A DNA stretch of 23,929 nt. Source: an uncultured Synergistia bacterium (GTDB lineage: Bacteria; Eremiobacterota; SpSt-956; JAKJGF01). This document shows positions 1-8,041 of the stretch, piece by piece. Below the pieces are notes generated by a model. That model ran no database searches. It was not told the origin of the DNA and was given only the letters and a program-made list of their open reading frames with translations. The position numbers and the translations under genes were made by a program. Location of the stretch: positions 1 to 23,929 of the forward strand of contig CALARM010000688.1 of the NCBI GenBank assembly GCA_937888925.1, in the 5' to 3' direction. Each line of letters opens with the position of its first letter. Position 1 is the stretch's first letter.

Positions 1-44
1 GCGTCTACTCCCTGTAAAACCCCGCTTTTAACAATAGCAATCAT
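1..44 (-). CDS. N-terminal fragment resembling Mg-chelatase-like ATPase ComM/YifB (runs off window)
   Basis: An ATG at 44 reading leftward gives MIAIVKSGVLQGVDA before the window ends. It is preceded by AGGAG (54-58) at a 9-nt spacing, a good ribosome binding site. The short peptide fits the opening of the YifB/ComM family, which typically begins with a Met-Leu-x-x-Val-x-Ser-x-x-Leu-x-Gly-(Ile/Val)-(Asp/Glu) pattern and goes on to an Lon-like S5 fold and an AAA+ domain. ComM acts as a helicase in branch migration during natural transformation. Only 15 codons are visible, so the start and strand are better supported than the family name. Confidence 0.5.
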   Translation of the reverse strand, partial: MIAIVKSGVLQGVD

Positions 45-195
45 CCTTACTCACTCCTGTAAGGATGGATACAGGAAATGTTCAACATTCAAGTTTTTTT
101 TCCTGCCTCCATCTCTATGATTAGCAAAACTTATGCCATGTACAGGAATAATATAAAATTAAAAGGTATAAAATGGAAGTAACAGAAGAGTAACA

Positions 196-237
196 AATAG
201 TGAATAGTGAAAAGTGAGTAGTGAAAAGTGAGTGGTA
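196..237. repeat. Degenerate heptanucleotide tandem repeat, AATAGTG type
   Basis: Consecutive 7-mers read AATAGTG, AATAGTG, AAAAGTG, AGTAGTG, AAAAGTG, AGTGGTA. The pattern A(A/G)(T/A)AGTG is kept for about six units, with changes mostly at units 3-6. The same heptamer recurs at 14138-14155 in this window, which suggests a dispersed short tandem repeat of the genome. Confidence 0.8.
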
Positions 238-300
238 ATAACGTATCCTCCATTACATAATTAAAGTGAAGAGTTAATCAAAATTGGGAGTCAAATTACC

Positions 301-335
301 AATCCTCTTAATCCCAGAAATCCCCTCCAAATCCC
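301..335. repeat. Regularly spaced ATCC motif array
   Basis: ATCC occurs at 302-305, 311-314, 320-323 and 331-334, with spacings of 9, 9 and 11 bp, each embedded in an A/T- and C-rich context. Similar arrays of AATCC-type units are scattered through many environmental genomes. The array lies directly downstream of the small membrane protein's stop codon. Function unknown. Confidence 0.4.
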
Positions 336-340
336 TGTCT

Positions 341-556
341 TCAATACTCTATAATTCCGTCATAACTTTTCTCTTCTTCCTCTTCATCTTCCTGTTCTAT
401 ACCCAGTCTTTCTGCAAGGTAAGGACTGAAATCGGGAGCGTTCTCATCATTACTTTCTACAGGAGTATAATCTTCCTTTTCTTCTCTGGCTCTCATTATT
501 TTTATATATAACCAGACGCTGATTATAAAAAGAACGAGTACAAGAAGACTGCCCAT
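341..556 (-). CDS. Small single-span membrane protein with acidic C-terminal tail
   Basis: The 71-residue product has one hydrophobic segment at about residues 3-20, followed at once by a basic KIMRAR stretch and then a strongly acidic tail including a run of five Glu. The basic flank after the helix predicts that the tail faces the cytoplasm. The ATG is preceded by AGGTG (566-570) at about a 9-nt spacing, which supports translation. I recognise no family. Its size and layout resemble small membrane subunits or adaptor peptides, but no function follows. It is the only ORF in this stretch with both a ribosome binding site and a membrane-protein composition; the overlapping plus-strand frame (284-511) has neither and is taken as a shadow. 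Confidence 0.6.
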   Translation of the reverse strand: MGSLLVLVLFIISVWLYIKIMRAREEKEDYTPVESNDENAPDFSPYLAERLGIEQEDEEEEEKSYDGIIEY

Positions 557-737
557 AATTTATTTCACCTGCCAGAAAAAACTTTTCTCATTAATAACAA
601 TTCTTCTAATTATATCACAGCAATCTACAAATAACCTTAGTACCGTAAATATGCACTGCCAAATAAAATTTATATAATTATTATATCACAATTATCTAAA
701 TTATATAATCTTTCGGGGTAGTCCTGCAGAAGTAATG

Positions 738-751
738 GGAAATGCATTTCC
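738..751. repeat. Perfect 14-bp palindrome after the histidine kinase stop
   Basis: GGAAATGCATTTCC is self-complementary and lies 10 bp past the stop codon of the leftward histidine kinase. No T-run follows on the minus strand, so it is not a classical terminator. It may be a weak 3' structure or chance. Confidence 0.35.
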
Positions 752-761
752 AGGGAGGGAT

Positions 762-2858
762 TTATTTTTCCGAAATTTCCTTCAAAAGCTCGGGCAAAAA
801 TCTTTGCAAAACCATAAATAAATCTTTCCTGCTGAACGGTTTACCTAAAAGGCCGTCACATCCTGCATCAATAATCTTCCCTTCATCTTCTTTCATAGTT
901 GAAGCACTTATAGCAATTACAGGGATTTTCTTTAATAATTCATCTTTCTTTAAAATTCTTGTAGCTTCATAACCATCCATGGGAAACATTTTCATATCCA
1001 TAAATATAATATCAGGTTTCCCTGTTCTTGCCAGATTAATGGCATTCTCTCCGTCTTCTGCTTCCAGTATCCTGATACCCGGATATTCAAGAAATCCTTT
1101 GATTAATTCCCTGTTGCTTTTGAGATCATCAACTACAAGTATGGAAAATTCTTTCGATACTATATTATGGAAAGAATTATCTTTATTAACTTCCGATAAA
1201 TGTTTTCCTTCCCCTGTAAAGACATTTCTCAGTATCACATTAAAAATACTGCCTTTATCAACATGACTCTCAAGGGTAATTTCCCCTCCCATCATTTCTA
1301 CCAGCTTCTTTGTTATGGAGAGCCCAAGACCTGTGCCTCCGTATTTAGATATATTCTGCCCGTCCTGTTGCCTGAAGGATTCAAAAATAATATTACGCTG
1401 ATCCTCTCTTATTCCGGTTCCCGTATCTTCTACTGAAATAAAAAGATCAACAGTGCCATCTTTCTCTTCTTTTGAATCTGCTGAAATTTTAATGTAGCCA
1501 TGTTCCGTAAATTTGACTGCATTACCTGTAAGGTTGAACAATATCTGACGTAATCTGCATTCATCAAGCAACAAAAAAGATGGTAAAGACTGACTGATTT
1601 CTATTTGAAAATCCAGACCTTTCTTGCTGATTTCATTGGAAAAAAGCTGCTTTATATCCTCAATTATTTCAGCAGGATTAACCGGCTCATACCTGAGTTC
1701 TAACTTACCTGCTTCTATTTTGGACAGATCCATTATATCATTAATCAAATTTAAAAGAGTTTTACCGGCAGAAATTATAGATTTCACATATTTTTTCGCC
1801 TGAAAACCTTCTACCTTTCCTTCAAGAAGTTCGGCAAAACCCAGAATAACATTCATAGGAGTTCTGATTTCATGACTCATATTTGCCAGAAATTCACTCT
1901 TAACCCTAGTCGCCTGTTCTGCCGCATCTTTTGCCAGCCTCAATTGTTCCGATTGTATTTTCTCTGTTATATCTTCAATAAAACCTTCATAAAAAAGTAT
2001 TTTTTTATGTTCATTCAGAATAGCACAGGCATTTATAGAAAGATCTATTACAGTTCCATCTTTCCTTAAGGATTTACAATAATAATCTTTAATAATACCT
2101 TTTTCCTGAACTATCTTTCGAATCTTACTGAGATCTTTAACTTTTATAAAAGATTTTCTTCCTCTATGATTAAATATGTTCAATATTTCCTCTGATGAAG
2201 AATAACCAAGAATTCTAAGAAAAGAAGGATTAACAGTTAAAAGTCTGTTATCAGGCGAAATCTGAAATATACCTATTGTAGTATGTTCAAAAATTCCTCT
2301 GTATTTACTCTCCGATTCCTGCAAACTACTGTAAAGCCTTGCATTTTCAATAGCATTACCTGCCTGAGCCGCAAGGGCAAGCAAAAGATCTTTTTTCTTA
2401 CTGTTAAAGGGAGCTTCTTTTATTCTGCTGTCGGTATAAAATACCCCTATTATCCTGTCTTTTACTTTTATAGGAACACACAGAACGCCTCTTATATCAT
2501 GTATTTTCGTACTGGGACTGCTAATCGAAGGATCAAGTGCCGCATTGTCACTCATAATAATTTTTCCCGATTTAAATACTTTATCCGCCACAGTCATACT
2601 TATAGAAAAATCTTTCTTACTGATACTCTGCTTATCCATATTTCTGGCTACCATAATCTCAAGTTTATTATTATTATCGGCAAGCATTATAAACCCTCTC
2701 TCACCGTCAAACGTTTCTATCATCATATCAATTACCATATTCAGAGTGTGTTCTATATTAAGAGAAGAATTCAGAGTTATGGCAGTATTATAAAGTAAAT
2801 CCAGATATTCCCTTAACTGGGGCCTGGTTTCAGAAAAATTATACACCTGATTCATCAT
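762..2858 (-). CDS. Cytosolic hybrid sensor histidine kinase: GAF-PAS-HisKA-HATPase-REC
   Basis: The 698-residue protein autophosphorylates on His and passes the phosphate to its own receiver domain. Order of domains: GAF about 20-178, PAS about 185-300, dimerisation/phosphoacceptor domain with the H-box SHEIRTPMN (H329), HATPase with N-box NLTGNAVKFT (N446), G1 box DTGTGI (from 478) and G2 box GGTGLGLS (from 507), then REC 571-695 with acidic pair D577/D578, phosphoacceptor D621, S651 and K673. All catalytic residues are present. No transmembrane segment is visible, so the signal should be intracellular (GAF/PAS ligand or redox). The first of two adjacent Met codons is preferred because GGAG (2866-2869) lies 7 nt upstream. 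No DNA-binding output domain is attached, so a phosphotransfer partner or regulator must lie elsewhere. It is divergent from the kinase block. Confidence 0.92.
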   Translation of the reverse strand: MMNQVYNFSETRPQLREYLDLLYNTAITLNSSLNIEHTLNMVIDMMIETFDGERGFIMLADNNNKLEIMVARNMDKQSISKKDFSISMTVADKVFKSGKIIMSDNAALDPSISSPSTKIHDIRGVLCVPIKVKDRIIGVFYTDSRIKEAPFNSKKKDLLLALAAQAGNAIENARLYSSLQESESKYRGIFEHTTIGIFQISPDNRLLTVNPSFLRILGYSSSEEILNIFNHRGRKSFIKVKDLSKIRKIVQEKGIIKDYYCKSLRKDGTVIDLSINACAILNEHKKILFYEGFIEDITEKIQSEQLRLAKDAAEQATRVKSEFLANMSHEIRTPMNVILGFAELLEGKVEGFQAKKYVKSIISAGKTLLNLINDIMDLSKIEAGKLELRYEPVNPAEIIEDIKQLFSNEISKKGLDFQIEISQSLPSFLLLDECRLRQILFNLTGNAVKFTEHGYIKISADSKEEKDGTVDLFISVEDTGTGIREDQRNIIFESFRQQDGQNISKYGGTGLGLSITKKLVEMMGGEITLESHVDKGSIFNVILRNVFTGEGKHLSEVNKDNSFHNIVSKEFSILVVDDLKSNRELIKGFLEYPGIRILEAEDGENAINLARTGKPDIIFMDMKMFPMDGYEATRILKKDELLKKIPVIAISASTMKEDEGKIIDAGCDGLLGKPFSRKDLFMVLQRFLPELLKEISEK

Positions 2859-2941
2859 AAAGCAACTCCTTAATTCAGTTAATTCTACTATCTGCCTGTT
2901 ATGTTCATATATTTTATAAATATATCCAAAAATTTAAAGAT

Positions 2942-2970
2942 ATTCTAACATTTTTTTTTATATTGCTCAA
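2942..2970 (-). promoter_or_regulatory. Candidate sigma-70-type promoter for the hybrid histidine kinase
   Basis: On the minus strand TTGAGC (2965-2970) is followed after exactly 17 bp by TAGAAT (2942-2947). This is a 4/6 and a 5/6 match to the consensus with ideal spacing, and the spacer includes an A-tract. Transcription would begin near 2935, giving a leader of roughly 75 nt. In DNA this AT-rich chance matches are common. Confidence 0.4.
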
Positions 2971-3045
2971 TCCCGGAAGACAAATCATCTGAAGATTAAT
3001 AATATTCTGAAAAATCAGATAATTTTTTTGATTTTCAATAATATT

Positions 3046-3078
3046 TTGCCAGTATTAGATTGGCTAAATTTATATAAT
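3046..3078 (+). promoter_or_regulatory. Possible rightward promoter for the kinase block
   Basis: TTGCCA (3046-3051) is followed by an overlapping set of -10-like hexamers: TTTATA at a 17-bp spacing, TATATA at 19 and a perfect TATAAT (3073-3078) at 21. The best-matching -10 has poor spacing, so this is weak. It would leave a leader of about 270 nt containing the inverted repeat at 3157-3174. Confidence 0.25.
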
Positions 3079-3156
3079 AGTTTTTACTCAAGGGAATAAA
3101 ACACAGTATTCACATTTATTAAAACAGAGTAAAACCTTTTATTATTAAGAATGGAG

Positions 3157-3174
3157 ATAGTATTCAAATACTAT
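3157..3174. repeat. Inverted repeat, 8-bp arms, 2-bp centre
   Basis: ATAGTATT and AATACTAT flank a CA centre, followed by a short T-run (3176-3180). It lies between the divergent histidine kinase and Ser/Thr kinase genes. It could be an operator for a dimeric regulator or a weak hairpin, and in this AT-rich context it could also be chance. Confidence 0.35.
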
Positions 3175-3354
3175 ATTTTTCTAAAAAAAATTATAGAAAG
3201 GTAAAAAAAAATATATAAAGAATTATATTGAGTTAAAATAAAAATATTATCAATTCAATATTACACGTATAATTGCCCGGACGTGACAGGTAACGAAACA
3301 TTAAAAATTTAACATGTATGAATCTAAAAAATATTGTAGAGAGAAAATACTATT

Positions 3355-5439
3355 ATGTCTGTATATTGTGAGAATTGCAGTTATAAAAATAACAGTGGTG
3401 AAAGATTTTGCTTTAAATGCGGAAAAGATTTAATAGTTACCGCTAAAAATGGCGATTTAGTGACAGGCGTATTGCTTGATAAAAGATACGAAATAAAGAA
3501 TATAATAAAAAAAGGCGGTATGGGAACAATATATCTGGCTATTGATCGGAGATTTCAGGACTCTCCATGCGTTGTAAAGGAAATGTTAAGTAAAGATAAT
3601 GTTACAGAAGAAAATAAAAGACAGTATATGATTGAACAGTTCAAAAAAGAAGCAAAAATTCTTCATGATCTGAGACATTCAAATCTTCCTGTTGTGAAAG
3701 ATTATTTTATTCAAAGCGGTCGATATTACCTTGTAATGGATTATATAGAAGGAGAGGATCTGAAAACAATATTACTTGCTTACGGAGATAAAGGAATAAA
3801 GGAAGAATTTGTAATAGATTGGACCAGGCAGATACTGGAGGTCTTTAATTATTTACATAATCAAAGACCTTCAATAATTTATCGCGATTTAAAACCTGAA
3901 AATTTAATGCTCCGTAAATCTGATCAGAGGATAATACTTATAGATTTTGGTATAGCCAGAACATTAAATCCTGATATAGATACCACTGTGACCGTTATAG
4001 GAACTCCACCATATTCCCCACCGGAAGTATTCAGAGGAAAGACGGAAGTAAGATCTGATATATATTCACTTGGAGCCACTATGCATGCATTACTTACAGG
4101 AAAAATTCCTGATGGTCCTTTTTCTTTTGACCCTCTGGATAATATTAAACCGGATATATCAAAAGAATTAACTCACATAGTGGAAAAAGCTCTGTCAATG
4201 CATATAGATAACCGTTATAGCACAGCACAGGAAATGCTTGACGCAATAGATAGATTAAGCTTAAAAAAAGCTTCAAGGTCATTTCTGGAAACAATAAAAG
4301 AGATATATATAAAAAAATCTACAGGAAAAAAAAGAAGTGGTTCCGTTTCAGATATATTTACAGATGGCGAAAAAGTATCTGATAGAACTATAAGAAAATC
4401 TAAACCAGTAAAAGGAGAAAAAAAACCTGTCAAAAAAATCGGAAAATACTTTGATATAATTAGGCCTCTTATTATTATAATTATTCTGTCAATCAGTGCC
4501 TATCTGTTAGTATTTCAGGATAGTAAAACTGATAAATTATATAAAAAAGCTGTTAAATTGAGTGGAGAAGGGAAATATGAGGAGGCAATATCTTTTTATG
4601 ATAAAGCACTGGAGATTGAACCGGGATGGAAAAATGCATTAAATGGGAAAAGAGATGCCATGAACGCCATTGGAGATCTTCTTACGGTTCAGAAAAAATA
4701 TGAGGACGCAATATCTTTTTATGATAAAACACTGGAAATTGAACCGGGATATGAAAAAGCTTTAAATGGGAAAAAGGAGATTATGAAAGCCAGAGGAGAT
4801 CTGTTTATGAGTCAGAAAAAATATACAGAAGCTATTTACTTTTATAATAAAGCACTGAAACTTGACGGCAATGATATAAATCTCTGGAATTTAAAAGGAG
4901 ATATATTATTTAAAGAAAAAAAATATGAAGAAGCAATTAAATGTTATGATAAAATCATAGGGTTTATTCCAGATTCATCAAAGGCCTGGTATAGTAAGGG
5001 AAAGGTTCTCGGAACAGCCGGAAAAATAGAAGAAGCAATCAAATGTTTTAATAAGAGTCTGGAACTGGATATAGATAATAAAGAAGCATGGAATGGTCTT
5101 GGCACAGTTTTATTTACACAGAAAAAATACAGAGAATCAATAGATTGTTATAACAGAGCATTAAACATAGATCCCTCTTTCGTCAAAGCCCTGGATAATA
5201 AAGGATTAAGCTTATATAATCAGGGCAAATATAGTGAATCCATTGAAAATTTTGATAAAGCACTTGGAATAGATCCTCTATTTGTAAAATCCTGGATAAA
5301 TAAAGGGAATATTTTTTACAATCAAAAGAATTATGTAGAAGCTATAAAATGCTACGATAAAGTAATTGAGATAGAGCCTGGCAATAAAATTGCGCTTATA
5401 AACAGAGAAAATGCCAGAAAAATTCTTTTATTACAATAA
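3355..5439 (+). CDS. Membrane Ser/Thr protein kinase: zinc ribbon, kinase, TM, 8 TPRs
   Basis: The 694-residue protein starts with a CxxC-x10-CxxC zinc ribbon (C5, C8, C19, C22). The Hanks-type kinase domain (about 44-300) has ATP lysine K75, helix-C E99, catalytic loop YRDLKPEN (D178, N183) and DFG (D197), so it should be active. The glycine loop reads IKKGGMG, with Lys at the first Gly position. A basic Ser/Thr-rich linker (300-367) leads to one TM helix (about 368-387). About eight TPRs of 34 residues (390-690) follow and should lie outside the cytoplasm. Many bacterial kinases of this type carry PASTA or other ligand domains here, so the TPR array suggests a protein ligand. GAGAG (3339-3343) is a modest ribosome site. 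It is the first of seven same-strand genes and is paralogous to the next one. Confidence 0.93.
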   Translation: MSVYCENCSYKNNSGERFCFKCGKDLIVTAKNGDLVTGVLLDKRYEIKNIIKKGGMGTIYLAIDRRFQDSPCVVKEMLSKDNVTEENKRQYMIEQFKKEAKILHDLRHSNLPVVKDYFIQSGRYYLVMDYIEGEDLKTILLAYGDKGIKEEFVIDWTRQILEVFNYLHNQRPSIIYRDLKPENLMLRKSDQRIILIDFGIARTLNPDIDTTVTVIGTPPYSPPEVFRGKTEVRSDIYSLGATMHALLTGKIPDGPFSFDPLDNIKPDISKELTHIVEKALSMHIDNRYSTAQEMLDAIDRLSLKKASRSFLETIKEIYIKKSTGKKRSGSVSDIFTDGEKVSDRTIRKSKPVKGEKKPVKKIGKYFDIIRPLIIIIILSISAYLLVFQDSKTDKLYKKAVKLSGEGKYEEAISFYDKALEIEPGWKNALNGKRDAMNAIGDLLTVQKKYEDAISFYDKTLEIEPGYEKALNGKKEIMKARGDLFMSQKKYTEAIYFYNKALKLDGNDINLWNLKGDILFKEKKYEEAIKCYDKIIGFIPDSSKAWYSKGKVLGTAGKIEEAIKCFNKSLELDIDNKEAWNGLGTVLFTQKKYRESIDCYNRALNIDPSFVKALDNKGLSLYNQGKYSESIENFDKALGIDPLFVKSWINKGNIFYNQKNYVEAIKCYDKVIEIEPGNKIALINRENARKILLLQ

Positions 5440-5564
5440 TAAATATTTCTCTTAATACGGTATTTTTCAGGGAGGAACTTAAATAAAATCTAACGAAATA
5501 TAAAATTTAACAGATTAAAGATCCTGTCAGGGAAATATAATCTATACAAAACATAAATATATAA

Positions 5565-5570
5565 AAAGGA
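5565..5570 (+). promoter_or_regulatory. Ribosome binding site fixing the second kinase start at 5579
   Basis: AAAGGA ends at 5570, 8 nt before the ATG at 5579. The in-frame ATG at 5570 overlaps this site and has no purine-rich site of its own. Starting at 5579 also gives a product opening MALYC-x2-C that aligns with MSVYC-x2-C of the neighbouring paralogue. Confidence 0.75.
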
Positions 5571-5578
5571 TGGTTTCC

Positions 5579-7981
5579 ATGGCTTTATATTGTAAAATGT
5601 GCGGACAGGAAAACAAGGAGGAAAACGAAGAATGTGAAAAATGTTTAAATCTATTACATGATGATTCCACAAACAATCCACTGCCACCTGATACTATTCT
5701 GGAACAACGTTATAAAATTATAAAATTGATAAAAACCGGTGGCATGGGAGCTATTTATAAAGTTATAGATATGAAATTAAATTGTAGCTGTGCACTTAAA
5801 GAACTGAGAATAAATTACGGAGAAGAAGATCATTTAAGTGCTGTAGAATGGTTTAAAAGAGAAGCAAATATTATGGCCAGAATCAATCATCCTCAGGTTC
5901 CAAGAGTATTTGACTATTTCTCCTGTAATGACCATCATTATCTGGCAATGACTTTTATAGAAGGCGATGAATTAGAGGCTATTTTAAAAAGAGAAGGCAC
6001 TCCGGGACTACCGGAAGAAACAGTCGTTAACTGGGCAATACAGCTTCTTGACATACTTGAATATTTGCACAGTCAGGATCCTCCGATTGTATACAGAGAT
6101 ATTAAGCCAGGCAATATTATGATTGATAAAAACAATAAAATTACTTTAGTTGATTTCGGCCTTGCAAGAATGGTGCATCCTGAAAATAATTCAACAAAAA
6201 CCTGTATAGGAACACCTGCTTTCGCGGCGGTAGAAATGTTCAAAGGTAAACCTGTACCAAAATCTGATATATATTCACTGGGCGCAAGTATGCATTATCT
6301 TCTGACTGGTATATATCCTTATCCGTTTTATTTTGAATCTATGAGAGACGCTAATCCCGATATATCTGAAGAATTAGACTCCATAGTTATGAGAGCTCTT
6401 GATAGAGGTATATTAAATCGTCCTGATGCCAGAGAAATGAGAGAAGAGCTTGAACAATTTTATAGTAAACATTTCCCTGAAAAAGAAAGAAAAAATCTGG
6501 AAAAGAACGAAACAATAGAACCAATAAAAAAAGAAAGGAAAAATATAGTAAAAAAAGTAGAAAGGTCTCCGGCAAAAAAGCCACAAAGAATAAACGTCTT
6601 ATGTACATTGATTCTGTTATTTCTATCAATACTCATATCAGCATTTATGCTATTACCGGGCATTTTATCCAGAAAAGGTATAATGCTGAGCCAGAAAGGG
6701 AAATATAATGAAGCTCTTTCCTGTTTTAATAAAGCTCTGTTGATTAATCGTAATTACAAAACTGCTCTTACCGGTAAAAAAAATGTTTTTGAAGCCCTGG
6801 GGGATGAATGTCTCAAAAAAAATAAATATGATGAAGCCATGGTATATTATACTGAAGCTCTCAGGGTAATTCCAGACGGTTCAGACATCTGGTATAAAAT
6901 GGCAAATATTCTGGTTTTTCAAAAAAAATACGATGAAGCACTTAAACTTTATGATAAATGTTTTACCGTTAAAGATAAATACGGCGATGCTCTTTTTAAC
7001 AGTGGAATTATTCTTTATAAACAGGAAAAATATAAAGAAGCTTCTGAGTGTTTTGATAAATTCTGCCTCTTAGATAGTAAGACTATGAATTATTTCAATG
7101 CAAACAGTAAAGATAATAATGGATGGACTCCATTGCACATGGCTGTCAGAATGAATAATAAAAAACTTGCAGAATTCCTTATATCCATAAAGGCAGATAT
7201 AAACTCAAAAGATAAAGAAGGGAAAATGCCTGAGTATTACGCAGATACAGAAGAAATGAAACAACTTTTCTCTGTAAATGCCAGTACAGAAGGCTATGAA
7301 GAAGAACTTAAAGGTGAAATAAAAAATTTTAAAGCAAAGGCGGAATCTCTGGCAGAAAATGGACAGTTTGAAGAAGCCTTAACGTATTATGATAAGATTT
7401 TAAAAGTCAGGCCGGAGCTGATCACTATATGGAACGCAAAGGGTGATATCTTATTTAAACAGGGAAAGTATAATGAATCGATAATATGCTATAACGAGAT
7501 CATAAAACTCGCTCCGGAATCTGCTCTGGCCTGGTACAAAAAAGGTAAATCCCTTGGGGCAAAAGGAAAATTCACTGGAGCAGTAACATGTTTTAATAAA
7601 AGTCTTGCAATTAATGAAGAAAACATGGACGCATGGAATGGTCTGGGTACTGTCCTGTATATGCAGAAAAAATATAATGAGGCTATTCAATGTTATAACA
7701 GAGCTCTCGCTATAGATCCTTCATTTATAAAAGCACTTGATAACAAGGGATTAAGTTTATACAGTCAGGGCAAATATACAGAAGCTGTAGAATGTTTTGA
7801 TATGGTATTAAAAGTAGATCCACTATATACAAAATCATGGGTTAATAAAGGCAATGTTCTTTACAACCAGAAAAAATATGAAGAAGCAATTAAATGTTAT
7901 GACATAGCACTAAAAATAGAGCCTGATTATACCATTGCACGGTTTAATAAAGAAAGTGCCAGTAAATTACTGAAACATTAA
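5579..7981 (+). CDS. Membrane Ser/Thr protein kinase with TPR-ankyrin-TPR sensor region
   Basis: The 800-residue paralogue of the preceding kinase has the same plan: zinc ribbon (C5, C8, C19, C22), Hanks kinase with K74, YRDIKPGN loop (D174, N179) and DFG (D192), charged Lys/Glu linker (300-336) and one TM helix (about 338-362). The glycine loop again lacks the first Gly (IKTGGMG), and the usual APE motif reads AVE. The outward part differs: TPRs (about 363-500), then an ankyrin-type segment (about 508-566) with the hallmark GWTPLHMAV, then five or more TPRs (about 580-797). The last three repeats are very close to those of the first kinase. Catalytic residues are complete. It probably arose by tandem duplication followed by insertion in the sensor part. 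Confidence 0.93.
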   Translation: MALYCKMCGQENKEENEECEKCLNLLHDDSTNNPLPPDTILEQRYKIIKLIKTGGMGAIYKVIDMKLNCSCALKELRINYGEEDHLSAVEWFKREANIMARINHPQVPRVFDYFSCNDHHYLAMTFIEGDELEAILKREGTPGLPEETVVNWAIQLLDILEYLHSQDPPIVYRDIKPGNIMIDKNNKITLVDFGLARMVHPENNSTKTCIGTPAFAAVEMFKGKPVPKSDIYSLGASMHYLLTGIYPYPFYFESMRDANPDISEELDSIVMRALDRGILNRPDAREMREELEQFYSKHFPEKERKNLEKNETIEPIKKERKNIVKKVERSPAKKPQRINVLCTLILLFLSILISAFMLLPGILSRKGIMLSQKGKYNEALSCFNKALLINRNYKTALTGKKNVFEALGDECLKKNKYDEAMVYYTEALRVIPDGSDIWYKMANILVFQKKYDEALKLYDKCFTVKDKYGDALFNSGIILYKQEKYKEASECFDKFCLLDSKTMNYFNANSKDNNGWTPLHMAVRMNNKKLAEFLISIKADINSKDKEGKMPEYYADTEEMKQLFSVNASTEGYEEELKGEIKNFKAKAESLAENGQFEEALTYYDKILKVRPELITIWNAKGDILFKQGKYNESIICYNEIIKLAPESALAWYKKGKSLGAKGKFTGAVTCFNKSLAINEENMDAWNGLGTVLYMQKKYNEAIQCYNRALAIDPSFIKALDNKGLSLYSQGKYTEAVECFDMVLKVDPLYTKSWVNKGNVLYNQKKYEEAIKCYDIALKIEPDYTIARFNKESASKLLKH

Positions 7982-8013
7982 TTAACAAAGAGTTTTATTT
8001 CCCTATTTATCAT

Positions 8014-8041
8014 TTGATACTGTTCCGGCTATAACTATATA
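8014..8041 (+). promoter_or_regulatory. Candidate internal promoter upstream of the CsgG-like gene
   Basis: TTGATA (8014-8019) is followed after 16 bp by TATATA (8036-8041), or after 18 bp by TATAAA. It lies in the 114-bp gap after the second kinase, and no terminator is seen there. It could let the exported proteins be made independently of the kinases. Confidence 0.35.

Larger units (their letters stand above)
45..340. other. Intergenic spacer with two kinds of short repeat
   Basis: No convincing ORF with a ribosome binding site lies here on either strand. It holds the 5' leader of the leftward ComM-like gene, a 7-bp tandem repeat (196-237) and a run of regularly spaced ATCC motifs (302-334). 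The latter sits immediately past the stop codon of the small membrane protein. The stretch looks like non-coding, repeat-prone spacer. Confidence 0.6.
2859..3354. other. 496-bp AT-rich divergent intergenic region
   Basis: This separates the leftward histidine kinase from the rightward Ser/Thr kinase block and must hold promoters for both. No ORF worth calling is present. It contains a good promoter candidate for the histidine kinase (2942-2970), a poorer rightward candidate (3046-3078) and an inverted repeat (3157-3174). The last 150 bp are extremely A/T-rich. Confidence 0.6.

Noticed and set aside
196..237. CRISPR-like array
   Set aside because: The units are contiguous 7-mers without spacers; this is a short tandem repeat.
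284..511. 75-codon plus-strand frame overlapping the small membrane protein
   Set aside because: No ribosome binding site, and its Phe/Leu/Ile-rich sequence is the complement of the acidic tail on the other strand.
2283..2798. 171-codon plus-strand frame opposite the histidine kinase GAF/PAS region
   Set aside because: Antisense to well-supported domains, with low-complexity Tyr/Phe/Ile composition and no ribosome binding site noticed.
5536..5541. TATAAT between the two Ser/Thr kinase genes
   Set aside because: The best -35 candidate, TTAACA (5507-5512), is 23 bp away, too far for a normal promoter.
5570..5578. Upstream ATG for the second kinase
   Set aside because: It overlaps the ribosome binding site of the ATG at 5579 and breaks alignment with the paralogue's N-terminus.
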